Assembly: GCA_934661375.1 (NCBI GenBank)
Contig: CAKUJH010000025.1
Location: 1 to 53,787, forward strand
Origin: an uncultured Victivallales bacterium
GTDB taxonomy: Bacteria > Verrucomicrobiota > Lentisphaeria > Victivallales > UBA1829
Length of the DNA stretch: 53,787 nt
Reading direction: 5' to 3'
The translations under genes were made by a program, and so were the position numbers. Numbering within the stretch: the stretch's first letter is position 1; every line of letters begins with the position of its first letter. The notes beneath the pieces are model-generated. The model searched no databases. It was not told where the DNA came from and saw only the letters and a program-made list of their open reading frames with translations. Below are positions 24,736 to 33,819 of the stretch, in pieces.

Positions 24736-26079
24736 TCAGATGCCCTGGTCGATCATGGCGTCGGCAACCTTGCGGAAACCGGCGATGTTCGCACCCATGA
24801 CGTAGTTGCTGGGTTCGCCGAATTCCTTGGCGACCGCATGAGCAGAGGCATGGATGTTCTTCATGATGTTGTGAAGTTTGTTGTCCACTTCTTCGGAAGT
24901 CCAGCCGAGACGCATGGCGTTCTGACTCATTTCCAGACCGCTGGTGGCAACACCGCCGGCGTTGGCGGCTTTGCCGGGGCCGAACAGCACGTTGTTTTCC
25001 ATGAAGACTTTCGTGGCGCCGAGCGTGGACGGCATGTTTGCACCTTCGGAAACGCAGATGCAGCCGTTCTTCACCAGAGCCTTGGCGTCGTTTTCATCCA
25101 GTTCGTTCTGGGTGGCGCAGGGCAGAGCAATGTCAGTCTTGACCAGCTGCCACGGACGCTGACCTTCATGATAGGTCGCGCTCTTGAACACTTTGGCGTA
25201 TTCGGAGATACGGCCGCGGCGGACGTTCTTGAGTTCCTTGATGAACGCCAGTTTTTCAGCGTTGATGCCGTCTTTGTCGATGATGCAGCCGTTGGAGTCG
25301 GACATGGACATGACTTTACCGCCGAGCTGAATGGCTTTTTCGACTGCGAACTGGGCAACGTTGCCGGAACCGGAAACGAGAACCTTGCGTCCTTCGAAGG
25401 AAGATCCGCGGGTGGCGAGCATTTCCGTAGCGAAGTAGACGTTGCCGTAACCGGTGGCTTCCGGACGGATCAGACTGCCGCCCCAGTTCAGACCTTTGCC
25501 GGTCAGCACGCTGTCATAGCTGTTGACAATTTTCTTGTAAGTGCCGAACAGGAAACCGATTTCACGGCCGCCGACGCCGATGTCACCGGCGGGAACGTCG
25601 GTGTTCGGACCGATATGACGATACAGTTCCGTCATGAACGCTTTGCAGAAAGCCATGACTTCACGGTCGGATTTGCCCTTCGGATTGAAATTGCTTCCGC
25701 CTTTGCCGCCGCCCATCGGGAGGGTGGTCAGACTGTTTTTGAAGATCTGTTCAAATCCGAGGAATTTCAGGATGCCGAGGTTCACGGACGGATGGAAGCG
25801 CAGACCGCCTTTGTAAGGACCGATCGCGCTGTTGAACTGCACACGGTAACCGTAGTTGATCTGGATTTCACCCTTGTCGTCGATCCAGGGAACCTGGAAG
25901 GTGATGATGCGTTCCGGAATGGTGATGCGTTCCAGAATCTTGTTCTTTTCGTAACGGGGATTGGCATCAATCAGTTTGCCCAGGGATTCAAAGACTTCCG
26001 TTACGCTCTGAAGAAATTCGGCTTCCCACGGAGCCGCAGTCTTCAGGTTTTCCAACACACGCTGCGCATAAGCATTCAT
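24736..26079 (-). CDS. gdhA: NADP-type glutamate dehydrogenase
   Basis: This is a 447-residue hexameric-type glutamate dehydrogenase. GPYKGGLRFHPSVN and LPMGGGKGGSNF contain the substrate and catalytic Lys residues, and DVPAGDIGVGGREIG holds the catalytic Asp. The Rossmann segment VLVSGSGNVAQFA suggests NADP preference, as in anabolic bacterial GdhA. It assimilates ammonia into glutamate. A GAGGAG box is 10 bases from the ATG. It is monocistronic, with its own promoter and a strong terminator. Confidence 0.96.
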   Translation of the reverse strand: MNAYAQRVLENLKTAAPWEAEFLQSVTEVFESLGKLIDANPRYEKNKILERITIPERIITFQVPWIDDKGEIQINYGYRVQFNSAIGPYKGGLRFHPSVNLGILKFLGFEQIFKNSLTTLPMGGGKGGSNFNPKGKSDREVMAFCKAFMTELYRHIGPNTDVPAGDIGVGGREIGFLFGTYKKIVNSYDSVLTGKGLNWGGSLIRPEATGYGNVYFATEMLATRGSSFEGRKVLVSGSGNVAQFAVEKAIQLGGKVMSMSDSNGCIIDKDGINAEKLAFIKELKNVRRGRISEYAKVFKSATYHEGQRPWQLVKTDIALPCATQNELDENDAKALVKNGCICVSEGANMPSTLGATKVFMENNVLFGPGKAANAGGVATSGLEMSQNAMRLGWTSEEVDNKLHNIMKNIHASAHAVAKEFGEPSNYVMGANIAGFRKVADAMIDQGI

Positions 26080-26139
26080 TGTGTTTTTACTCCTCTTCTT
26101 TCTCTCATGTTGTTTGAAGTGATCAAAAAAGTGACAATT

Positions 26140-26167
26140 AATATACAGCGTTTTTATATTATTTCAA
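26140..26167 (-). promoter_or_regulatory. Putative sigma-70 promoter of gdhA
   Basis: Minus strand TTGAAA (26162-26167), 16-base spacer, TATATT (26140-26145). Confidence 0.7.
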
Positions 26168-26255
26168 GACGCCGGAGAAAAAGAAAAAGAAATAAAATAG
26201 TAAGTTTTCACAAGAAAAACGCATTTTTTAAAATAGATTTTTCTCTTCCGGCTCG

Positions 26256-26283
26256 TTGCAATTCCGCGAATATGAATTATATT
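26256..26283 (+). promoter_or_regulatory. Putative sigma-70 promoter of purB
   Basis: TTGCAA (26256-26261), 16-base spacer, TATATT (26278-26283), about 40 bases before the purB ATG. Confidence 0.7.
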
Positions 26284-26322
26284 CCATGAAAAAACAATTA
26301 TACTGCAAAAGGAGCAGAGACC

Positions 26323-27768
26323 ATGGACGAAAATATGAATGTGTATCAGAACCCGCTGACCGGACGTTATGCCAGCAAAGAAATGAGCTACAACTGGTCG
26401 CCCCAGCGCAAACATTCCACCTGGCGCCGACTCTGGCTGGCTCTGGCGGAATCCGAAAAGGAACTCGGACTGCCCATCACAGACAAGCAGCTCGACGAAA
26501 TGCGGGCGCATCTTGACGACATCGACTTTGAAGCCGCAGCAGCGGAAGAAGCCAAACTCCGTCATGACGTCATGAGTCATATTCATGTGTTCGGCGCACT
26601 CTGCCCCGAAGCCAAACCGATCATCCATCTCGGCGCGACCAGCTGTTTCGTAACCGACAACACGGAACTGATTCAGATGCGCGACGGGCTGAAGCTGATT
26701 CAGGCGAAACTGCTGAAAGTCATCACGATTCTTGCCGGAATCGCAGAAAAATACAAAGACCTGCCCACGCTCGGCTTCACTCATTATCAACCGGCGCAGC
26801 TGACCACGCTCGGCAAACGGTTCTCGCTTTATCTTCAGGATTTTGTGATGGACATGCAGCGCGTGACGGAGGAGATCGGCAGGATCCCGTTCCGGGGCGT
26901 CAAAGGAACCACCGGAACTCAGGCCAGTTTCATGGAACTGTTCAACGGCGATCAGGACAAAGTCCGCAAACTCGACAAACTGGTTTCGCAGAAAATGGGA
27001 TTTGATTCATCCATCGCGCTGAGCGGTCAGACCTATACCCGCAAAGTGGACTTCTTCGTGCTGTCCGTTCTTTCCGGCATTGCCCAGAGCTGCTACAAAA
27101 TGGCGGGGGACATCCGTCTGCTTGCCAACCTCAAGGAAATTGAAGAACCGTTCGGCAAATCGCAGGTCGGTTCCAGCGCCATGGCATACAAACGCAACCC
27201 GATGCGCTCGGAACGCGTCTGCTCGCTTTCGCGTTATCTGATGAGTCTGCCGGTGAACTGCGCCATGACCCATTCCACGCAATGGTTCGAACGCACACTG
27301 GATGACTCCGCCAACCGCCGCATTGTGCTGGGCGAAGCCTTCCTGACCGCCGACGTTATTCTGTCTCTGATCGCCAATATCGCCGACGGCATTCAGGTCT
27401 GGCCGAAAGTGATCGAATCCCACATCCGCGCGGAACTGCCTTTCATGGCGACGGAAAACATCCTGATGGAAGCAGTCCGTGCCGGCGGCGACCGGCAGGA
27501 TCTGCATGAAGCGATCCGCACTCATTCCATGGAAGCCGCCAAAGTGGTCAAAGCGGAAGGAAAACCCAATGATCTGATCGAACGTCTGGCGAAAGACCCG
27601 CTGTTTGCGAAAGTCGCGCCGATGTTCAAGGATATTCTGGACCCGAAACTGTTCATCGGCCGTGCGCCGCAGCAGGTTGAAGACTATCTGGAAAAAACAG
27701 TCCGTCCGCTGATCGCCGAACTGTCCGGACAGACCGGTCCCGCCGCGGAAGACGAAATCAGAGTCTGA
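26323..27768 (+). CDS. purB: Adenylosuccinate lyase
   Basis: This is a 481-residue fumarase/aspartase-superfamily enzyme that removes fumarate from SAICAR and adenylosuccinate in purine synthesis. GSSAMAYKRNPMRSERVCSL is the signature loop. The Ala-Tyr-Lys-Arg-Asn-Pro-Met-Arg-Ser-Glu form and the length resemble the larger ADSL class shared with eukaryotes rather than the short B. subtilis type. LGATSCFVTDN and TLGFTHYQPAQ carry the other conserved His/Thr contacts. AGGAG precedes the ATG. Confidence 0.95.
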   Translation: MDENMNVYQNPLTGRYASKEMSYNWSPQRKHSTWRRLWLALAESEKELGLPITDKQLDEMRAHLDDIDFEAAAAEEAKLRHDVMSHIHVFGALCPEAKPIIHLGATSCFVTDNTELIQMRDGLKLIQAKLLKVITILAGIAEKYKDLPTLGFTHYQPAQLTTLGKRFSLYLQDFVMDMQRVTEEIGRIPFRGVKGTTGTQASFMELFNGDQDKVRKLDKLVSQKMGFDSSIALSGQTYTRKVDFFVLSVLSGIAQSCYKMAGDIRLLANLKEIEEPFGKSQVGSSAMAYKRNPMRSERVCSLSRYLMSLPVNCAMTHSTQWFERTLDDSANRRIVLGEAFLTADVILSLIANIADGIQVWPKVIESHIRAELPFMATENILMEAVRAGGDRQDLHEAIRTHSMEAAKVVKAEGKPNDLIERLAKDPLFAKVAPMFKDILDPKLFIGRAPQQVEDYLEKTVRPLIAELSGQTGPAAEDEIRV

Positions 27769-27792
27769 TTCTGAACGGCGTTTCAAACTGTG

Positions 27793-27832
27793 GGGGAGAT
27801 GTCCGGAGACAAACGGCATCTCCCCTGTTTCT
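27793..27832 (+). terminator. Rho-independent terminator of purB
   Basis: GGGGAGATG (27793-27801) pairs with CATCTCCCC (27817-27825), with inner CCG/CGG pairing, followed by a T-rich stretch. Confidence 0.85.
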
Positions 27833-27855
27833 TGTTCAAAATGCCGGAACCGGAT

Positions 27856-27884
27856 TTGAAAAACCGGCGGATGAATGCTATATT
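27856..27884 (+). promoter_or_regulatory. Putative sigma-70 promoter of the LplT-Aas fusion gene
   Basis: TTGAAA (27856-27861), 17-base spacer, TATATT (27879-27884) with a TGC extension. Confidence 0.75.
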
Positions 27885-27930
27885 TACGGATTGTCCGGAT
27901 ACAGAAAAACATTGCAGGAGCGAATTGCGG

Positions 27931-30900
27931 ATGGCAACAACAAAAGCGACATATACCATCGGCTGTGCAGCCGGTTCCAATTTTTTCAGTTCGTTCAATC
28001 CGGCGTTTTTCTGCTCGTTTGCGGCACTGCTGCTGCATCAGGTGCATCCGGTGTTCGATAAACTGGGCTATGACGTTCTGCTGATCTATGCGCTGTTTTC
28101 CCTGCCGCTGCTGTTCACCGGCATTCCGGAACATTATCTGACGACGCGGTATTCCTGCCGGAACGTGATTGCCTTTGCACGGGCTTCGGAGTTTCTGACC
28201 ATGCTGGCGGGAACGGCAGTCATCTGGCTGGCGCCGACGGTGAGTCATCCGCTGCCGCTGCTGATTATCGTGCTGCTGATGGGCGTGGAATACGCCATGT
28301 ACCGTCCGGCACTGAAATGTTATTCGGCGGAAATGATCCGCAAAAGCGCCCTGCCCTGGGCAAGTGCCGCCACGGAAGGAACCACTTTTTTCGGAATCAG
28401 TCTCGGCGGAATGCTGGCGCTGGCGACTTTCACGCTGGTGCAGGAATATCACGGTCCGCTCTGGCCGGCAGGACTGCTGGCGGCGGCATGTTCCTTTTAC
28501 AGTCTGATCCTGGCTTCGCGGCTGAATCCGGATCTGCCGCTCAGGCATGACCTCAAATTCCGGGATCTGCCGCGTGCCTGGCTGGATTCGCTCCGCAAGC
28601 AGCCCCGTTACCGTGAACTGGTTCTGACGGGAATCGGGGAAAGCTATGTGTTCGGCTCCATGATTCTGGTGGCGGCAATGACCGTGCATTACATCGGAAC
28701 GCAGTTCACGGATCTGCCGGGCTCGCAGCTGCAGCTGTATCTGCTGATGCCCTCGGCGGTGCTGGGATGTATGGCGGGATGTCTGATCGGCGGTTGGCGA
28801 TGCAAGGAAAATGTGGAAATCGGGCTGGTTCCTCCGGCGACCATTGCAATGGCTCTGCTGTCGTTCCTGGTCGGAACGCTGCCGTATTATGCCGATGTTT
28901 ATATTGAAAGCGGACTGCTTTTCCTGCTGCTGGCGGGAATCGGTTTCTTTGCCGGCGTCATTCTGGTTCCGATGCAGACTTATCAGGAATATTTTGTTCG
29001 CAAGGAACTGCGTCCGGCTTTCTTTGCCTGGTTTTACCTGCCGTTCGGAGTGGGTCTGCTCTGCGCAATGGGTCTGTCGTTTCTGATGTTCTATTATGAC
29101 ATTCCGATTTTCCGGGTAACGCTGGCGCTGGCTGTCATCTCTTTCGCCCTGGCGGCAGTTACCTTTGTCATGATGCCGCAGTTTCTGCTGCGCATGCTGA
29201 TGAAAATGCTGCTCAGCACACTGTACCGTCTGCGCATTTTCGGCAAGGAGCATATTCCGGAAGACGGACCGGCACTGCTGGTGTCCAACCGGGCGTCGTT
29301 TGTGGATATGTTTTTCATCTCCGCCTGCACCACCCGTCCGGTGCGTTTCATGATGCACGAAAGTTTCTTCCGGAACCGGTTCATGCGTCCGCTGTATAAG
29401 GCGGCGGGTTTTCTGGAAGTGCCGAGCGCAAAACCGAAAAAACTCCGGAGGCTGCTGGAAAAGACCCGTGCGGCTTTGTCCAACGGGGAAATTGTCTGCG
29501 TTTTTCCGGAAGGCGACATCACCCGCAACGGAACCATGTCCGAATTCAAGGACGGTCTGTCCTCGCTGCTCCCGGAAAATCTGGAAGTGCCGGTGATTCC
29601 GCTGCGGATCGGCATGACCTGGGGCAGCATTTTCTCCTGTTATTACGGTGAATTCAAGTTCCGCTGGCCGAACGAGTTGCCGCATCCGGCAAGTGTAACC
29701 ATCGGCAAGCCGATCCAGAAAGGAACCACAGCCTATGAACTGCGGGTGATTCTGACCGAACTGGGAGCGGAAACGGAAATGGTTGCGGGACCGCAGGAAC
29801 GTCCGTTTCATGCCCAGTTTGCTTTCATCGCCAAACGTTTTCCTCTCCGGCGGCTGGTCTGGGAATACGGCACGGATTATACGCACTCCATACTCAATCT
29901 GAAACTGCTGGTTCATGCCATAGTTTTCAGCCGCAAACTCCGGAAAATTTCGGATGAATCGACAGAATATATTGGAATGATGCTGCCCAACGGCATAGCC
30001 TCGGTCATGTCGCTGCTGGCAATTCAGTATGCCGACCGCGCGCCTGCCGTGCTGAATTACACCGCATCCAAAGCAGCGATGCAGGAAGCCATCCGGAAAA
30101 CAGGATTGAAGCATATCATCACCAGCCGGGCTTTTGTGGAGAAACTGCATTTTGAACCGCTGCCGGAAATGATTTTTCTGGAGGACATTCTGCCGAAACA
30201 CATGTCTCTGCGAAGGAAACTGATCTGGACGGTTGCCGCGCTGACGCTCAACACGCGGAATCTGATGAAACTGGCATCACCCGCCAGCTGGCAGGACGTC
30301 AACCGCTGCGCCGTGGTGATCTTCTCCAGCGGATCGACAGGCATTCCCAAAGGAATCATGCTCTCGCATCACAACATCAACGGCGATGTGTCTTCCGTCA
30401 TCAACATCATCGGCTGGAACCGCAAAGACGCGATTCTGGGCAACCTGCCGGTCTTCCATTCTTTCGGAATGAATGTGTGTCTGTGGCTGCCGCTGAGTAC
30501 GGGCTGCCGGACCATCATGATTCCGAATCCGCTGGATGCCCTGACGGTCGGCCGCGCGCTCCGAGAACAGAAAATCACGGTGGCGATGGCAACGCCGAGT
30601 TTTCTGCAGACCTACATGCGCCGCTGTTCCGCTGAAGATTTCAAGACCTTGCGTCTGGTGGTTACGGGAGCGGAAAAACTGCGCGGAGACATCGCGGAAA
30701 AATTCCGGAAAATGACCGGTCTGATGATTGCGGAAGGCTACGGCTGCACGGAACTTTCGCCGATTGTCTCCATCAACCTGGCAAATTCTCTGATGGAACT
30801 GGGAGCGGTTGTAGCCAAGCCGGGCTGTATCGGACCCGCACTGCCGGGAGTATGTGCCAAAATAGTGGATCCGGCGACCTTCGAACTGATGCCGGAAAAC

Positions 30901-31395
30901 ACGGACGGTCTGCTGATTGTGCGCGGAGCGATTGTCATGATGGGGTATCTGGGCGAACCGGAAAAAACCGCTGAAGTGATCCGCGACGGCTGGTACATCA
31001 CCGGCGACATTGCGAAAATGGACCGCAACGGCTTCATTTCCATCACGGGACGTTTTTCGCGGTTCACGAAAATTGCAGGGGAAATGGTTCCGCATGAGCT
31101 GGTGGAACGTGAAATCAACAATATTCTGCTGCCGGATGAACGGATCATCGCCGTATCGGGCGGAGAAGATCCGCGGCGCGGGGAAAAACTGGTGGTGTTC
31201 TACACCGACCGGGAACGGGTCAAGCCGGAAGAACTGGTGCGGAAACTGCGGGAAGCCGGCATTCCGAATCTCTGGATCCCGAAAGCGGAAAACTTTGTGT
31301 GGATCGAACAGATTCCGCAGCTGGGAAGCGGCAAGCTGGACCTGGCCGCGCTGTCGGAAAAAGCCAGAATTTTCTGCCTGAACGGGAAAGTATAA
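27931..31395 (+). CDS. aas: LplT-PlsC-acyl-ACP synthetase fusion (Aas-type), acyltransferase His replaced
   Basis: This is a 1154-residue three-part protein. Residues 1 to about 420 are an MFS permease like LplT, which flips lysophospholipids. Residues about 430-620 are a PlsC-type acyltransferase. Residues about 690-1150 are an AMP-forming acyl-ACP synthetase with IFSSGSTGIPKGIMLSHHN, GYGCTELSP, GWYITGDIAKMDRNGF and a C-terminal GSGKLD Lys. Such fusions recycle lysophosphatidylethanolamine. The acyltransferase HX4D motif reads NRASFVD: the catalytic His is Arg454, while Asp459 and FPEGDITRNG remain. I chose the ATG at 27931 because AGGAG is 10 bases away and it lies after the promoter. Confidence 0.9.
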   Translation: MATTKATYTIGCAAGSNFFSSFNPAFFCSFAALLLHQVHPVFDKLGYDVLLIYALFSLPLLFTGIPEHYLTTRYSCRNVIAFARASEFLTMLAGTAVIWLAPTVSHPLPLLIIVLLMGVEYAMYRPALKCYSAEMIRKSALPWASAATEGTTFFGISLGGMLALATFTLVQEYHGPLWPAGLLAAACSFYSLILASRLNPDLPLRHDLKFRDLPRAWLDSLRKQPRYRELVLTGIGESYVFGSMILVAAMTVHYIGTQFTDLPGSQLQLYLLMPSAVLGCMAGCLIGGWRCKENVEIGLVPPATIAMALLSFLVGTLPYYADVYIESGLLFLLLAGIGFFAGVILVPMQTYQEYFVRKELRPAFFAWFYLPFGVGLLCAMGLSFLMFYYDIPIFRVTLALAVISFALAAVTFVMMPQFLLRMLMKMLLSTLYRLRIFGKEHIPEDGPALLVSNRASFVDMFFISACTTRPVRFMMHESFFRNRFMRPLYKAAGFLEVPSAKPKKLRRLLEKTRAALSNGEIVCVFPEGDITRNGTMSEFKDGLSSLLPENLEVPVIPLRIGMTWGSIFSCYYGEFKFRWPNELPHPASVTIGKPIQKGTTAYELRVILTELGAETEMVAGPQERPFHAQFAFIAKRFPLRRLVWEYGTDYTHSILNLKLLVHAIVFSRKLRKISDESTEYIGMMLPNGIASVMSLLAIQYADRAPAVLNYTASKAAMQEAIRKTGLKHIITSRAFVEKLHFEPLPEMIFLEDILPKHMSLRRKLIWTVAALTLNTRNLMKLASPASWQDVNRCAVVIFSSGSTGIPKGIMLSHHNINGDVSSVINIIGWNRKDAILGNLPVFHSFGMNVCLWLPLSTGCRTIMIPNPLDALTVGRALREQKITVAMATPSFLQTYMRRCSAEDFKTLRLVVTGAEKLRGDIAEKFRKMTGLMIAEGYGCTELSPIVSINLANSLMELGAVVAKPGCIGPALPGVCAKIVDPATFELMPENTDGLLIVRGAIVMMGYLGEPEKTAEVIRDGWYITGDIAKMDRNGFISITGRFSRFTKIAGEMVPHELVEREINNILLPDERIIAVSGGEDPRRGEKLVVFYTDRERVKPEELVRKLREAGIPNLWIPKAENFVWIEQIPQLGSGKLDLAALSEKARIFCLNGKV

Positions 31396-31415
31396 CAAGG
31401 TTTTTTTCCGATTTA

Positions 31416-31444
31416 CTGGAAAAAACCGGAAAGTGTGATATAGT
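31416..31444 (+). promoter_or_regulatory. Possible promoter directly abutting the aroQ start codon
   Basis: CTGGAA (31416-31421), 17-base spacer, TATAGT (31439-31444). Expected initiation coincides with the aroQ ATG at 31450. The -35 overlaps a hairpin GGTTTTTTTCC/GGAAAAAACC (31399-31427) that may attenuate read-through. Confidence 0.4.
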
Positions 31445-31449
31445 ATCTT

Positions 31450-31908
31450 ATGAAAATTTCAGTGCTGAATGGTCCGAACCTGCAGCTGCTGGGCCGCAGG
31501 AAAGTGGAAGTTTACGGCCGGGTTACGCTCGATACGATCGAAGCCCGGCTGCGTGAAGTCGCGCAGGAACTGGGGATCGAAATCTTCTTTTTCCAGTCCA
31601 ACCACGAAGGAGATCTGGTGGATGCCGTAGCGCAGGCTGCGGCGGACGGATGCGCGGGGATTGTCATCAATCCGGCGGCCTACACTCATACAAGCATTGC
31701 CATCCGCGATGCCATTGAGGGAGTCCGGCTTCCGGCCATTGAAATTCATTTGAGCAACATTCATGCACGGGAAGGATTCCGGCATGAATCTATGACTGCT
31801 CCGGTATGTATCGGGCAGATTGCGGGACTGGGCGCAGACGGCTATGAATGGGCGTTGCGCGCACTGGTCAATCATATTCAAAAACAAAAAACAGAAAACA
31901 AGGGCTGA
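31450..31908 (+). CDS. aroQ: Type II 3-dehydroquinate dehydratase
   Basis: This is a 152-residue dodecameric-type dehydroquinase of the shikimate pathway. The N-terminus ISVLNGPNLQLLGRRKVEVYG contains the conserved Asn and the lid Arg/Tyr. FFQSNHEGDLVD, INPAAYTHTSIAI and EIHLSNIHAREGFRHES provide the remaining active-site residues, including the catalytic His. No Shine-Dalgarno sequence precedes the ATG; a predicted -10 lies 5 bases upstream, so its transcript may be leaderless. accB starts 3 bp after its stop, so it is the first gene of the acc operon. Confidence 0.95.
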   Translation: MKISVLNGPNLQLLGRRKVEVYGRVTLDTIEARLREVAQELGIEIFFFQSNHEGDLVDAVAQAAADGCAGIVINPAAYTHTSIAIRDAIEGVRLPAIEIHLSNIHAREGFRHESMTAPVCIGQIAGLGADGYEWALRALVNHIQKQKTENKG

Positions 31909-31911
31909 AAA

Positions 31912-32394
31912 ATGAAGCTTGATGAAATCAAAAGTATCGTAAAGCTGATGTCCGAGAATGATTTGACTGAATTTAAAATTGAATCGGAGGACATGCATCT
32001 GTGCATCCGCCGCGGTTCCGCAAATTCGACGACGGTCGTCAGTGCCGCGCCGGTAATGGCGGCACAGCCGGTGATCCAGCCTGCACCGGTTCAGGCACCC
32101 GCAGCCCCTGCCGCACCGGCAGCGCCCGCGGCTCCGGCGGAACCGGCGGCGATAGACAAAAACAAAATCATTGAGTCCCCGATTGTCGGAACCTTCTACC
32201 GTTCTTCCACCCCCGGAGCGGAAGCCTTTGTGAAAGTCGGCGCAAAAGTGGAAGCGGATCAGACGGTCTGCATCATCGAAGCGATGAAAGTCATGAACGA
32301 GATCAAAGCGGAAAAAAGCGGAGTCATCAAAGAAATTCTGGCGGAAAACGGCGAACCGGTGGAATTCGGTCAGCCCCTCTTTGTTCTGGAGTAA
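31912..32394 (+). CDS. accB: Biotin carboxyl carrier protein of acetyl-CoA carboxylase
   Basis: This is a 160-residue BCCP. The N-terminal segment (EIKSIVKLMSENDLTEFKIE) is the usual AccB start. A long Ala/Pro linker (about residues 45-80) follows. The C-terminal biotinyl domain carries IIEAMKVMNEIKAEKSG, with the biotinylated Lys in Glu-Ala-Met-Lys-Val-Met. It carries CO2 between biotin carboxylase and carboxyltransferase. AGGG precedes the ATG and accC follows 24 bp later. Confidence 0.96.
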   Translation: MKLDEIKSIVKLMSENDLTEFKIESEDMHLCIRRGSANSTTVVSAAPVMAAQPVIQPAPVQAPAAPAAPAAPAAPAEPAAIDKNKIIESPIVGTFYRSSTPGAEAFVKVGAKVEADQTVCIIEAMKVMNEIKAEKSGVIKEILAENGEPVEFGQPLFVLE

Positions 32395-32418
32395 GCCAAC
32401 CCGAACAGGGAGTGAATC

Positions 32419-33801
32419 ATGTTCAATAAAATTCTGATAGCCAACCGGGGCGAAATCGCCCTCCGCATCATCCGTGCCTGCAAGGAGATGGGAATCAAAA
32501 CCGTTATCGCATATTCGCAGGCGGACGAAGACAGTCTTCCGGTGCGTCTTGCCGACCAGGCGGTCTGCATCGGTGCGCCGCCGTCATCCGCCAGTTATCT
32601 GCTGATTGAGCGGATCATCAGTGTCGGCGAAATCTGTGATGTGGATGCGATTCATCCCGGCTACGGTTTTCTCTCCGAAAACGCCCATTTTGCGGAAGTC
32701 TGCAAAAGCTGCAACATCACGTTCATCGGTCCGGGAGCGGAACAGATGCGCGCCATGGGCGACAAAGCCAATGCCCGCGCCACCATGCGCAAAGCGGGGG
32801 TTCCGGTAACGCCCGGCAGCAACGGACTCATCAACACCGAAGAAGAAGCGTTGAAGATCGCCCGGCAGCTGAAATATCCGGTGATCGTCAAAGCCTCAGC
32901 CGGCGGCGGCGGACGCGGTATGCGTATCGCGCACAATGACGCCAGTCTGCTGCAGGGATTCCATGCGGCAAGCACGGAAGCGAAACTGGCGTTCGGCAAC
33001 GGCGAAGTATATATTGAGAAATACATCAGCAATCCGCGTCATATCGAAGTGCAGATTCTGGCGGACTCCTACGGCAACGTTCTGCATCTGGGCGAACGCG
33101 ACTGCAGTCTGCAGCGCCGTCATCAGAAGCTGATCGAGGAATCCCCCTCCCCGGCGCTTTCACCGGCTCTGCGCAAGAAAATGGGCGAAGCGGCTGTCAA
33201 AGCCGCCAAGGCAGCCAAATACGTCAGTGCGGGAACCATTGAATTTCTGCTGGGCGATGACGACCAGTTCTATTTCATGGAAATGAACACCCGTGTGCAG
33301 GTGGAACACCCGGTCACGGAAATGATCACCGGCATTGACATCATCAAGGAACAGATCCGCATTGCCGCCGGGGAAAAACTCACCCTGACGCAGAAAAATG
33401 TAACGTTCAACGGTCATGCCATTGAATGCCGCATCAACGCGGAAAATCCGTTCTGCAATTTTGCGCCATCTCCCGGACAGATCACGTTCTACAACGCACC
33501 CGGCGGTCCCGGCGTCCGCGTCGATTCCCATGTCTACAACGGATACCGCATTCCGCCTTACTACGACAGCATGATCGGCAAGCTGATTGTTCACGGAGAC
33601 ACCCGTGAAGAAGCGATCGCCCGCTGCCGCAGAGCGCTTTCCGAATTCATCATCGAAGGAGTTCATACGGCCATTCCGTTTGAACAGTTCCTGCTGGATA
33701 CCCGCGAATTCATCGAAGGCCGTTATGATACGGGCTTCATTGAACGGATCATCAAGGGCGGGCATTTCACGAAACAGAAGAAACAGGGTTCCGAACAGTA
33801 A
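32419..33801 (+). CDS. accC: Biotin carboxylase subunit of acetyl-CoA carboxylase
   Basis: This is a 460-residue ATP-grasp enzyme. It starts FNKILIANRGEIALRIIRAC and contains HPGYGFLSEN, the glycine-rich lid KASAGGGGRGMRI and the catalytic MNTRVQVEHPVTEMITGIDI. It carboxylates the AccB biotin at the expense of ATP. AGGGAG precedes the ATG. The gene order accB-accC-Asp23 protein resembles accB-accC-yqhY of Firmicutes. accA and accD are not in the window. Confidence 0.97.
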   Translation: MFNKILIANRGEIALRIIRACKEMGIKTVIAYSQADEDSLPVRLADQAVCIGAPPSSASYLLIERIISVGEICDVDAIHPGYGFLSENAHFAEVCKSCNITFIGPGAEQMRAMGDKANARATMRKAGVPVTPGSNGLINTEEEALKIARQLKYPVIVKASAGGGGRGMRIAHNDASLLQGFHAASTEAKLAFGNGEVYIEKYISNPRHIEVQILADSYGNVLHLGERDCSLQRRHQKLIEESPSPALSPALRKKMGEAAVKAAKAAKYVSAGTIEFLLGDDDQFYFMEMNTRVQVEHPVTEMITGIDIIKEQIRIAAGEKLTLTQKNVTFNGHAIECRINAENPFCNFAPSPGQITFYNAPGGPGVRVDSHVYNGYRIPPYYDSMIGKLIVHGDTREEAIARCRRALSEFIIEGVHTAIPFEQFLLDTREFIEGRYDTGFIERIIKGGHFTKQKKQGSEQ

Positions 33802-33819
33802 CCCAGGAGGAGGTTTTTC

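Noticed and set aside
27007..30201. A 1064-residue open frame antisense to purB and the aas fusion
   Set aside because: It is rich in Arg, Gln, His and Phe without any domain, covers two clearly real genes, and has no ribosome site; it is a codon-bias shadow.
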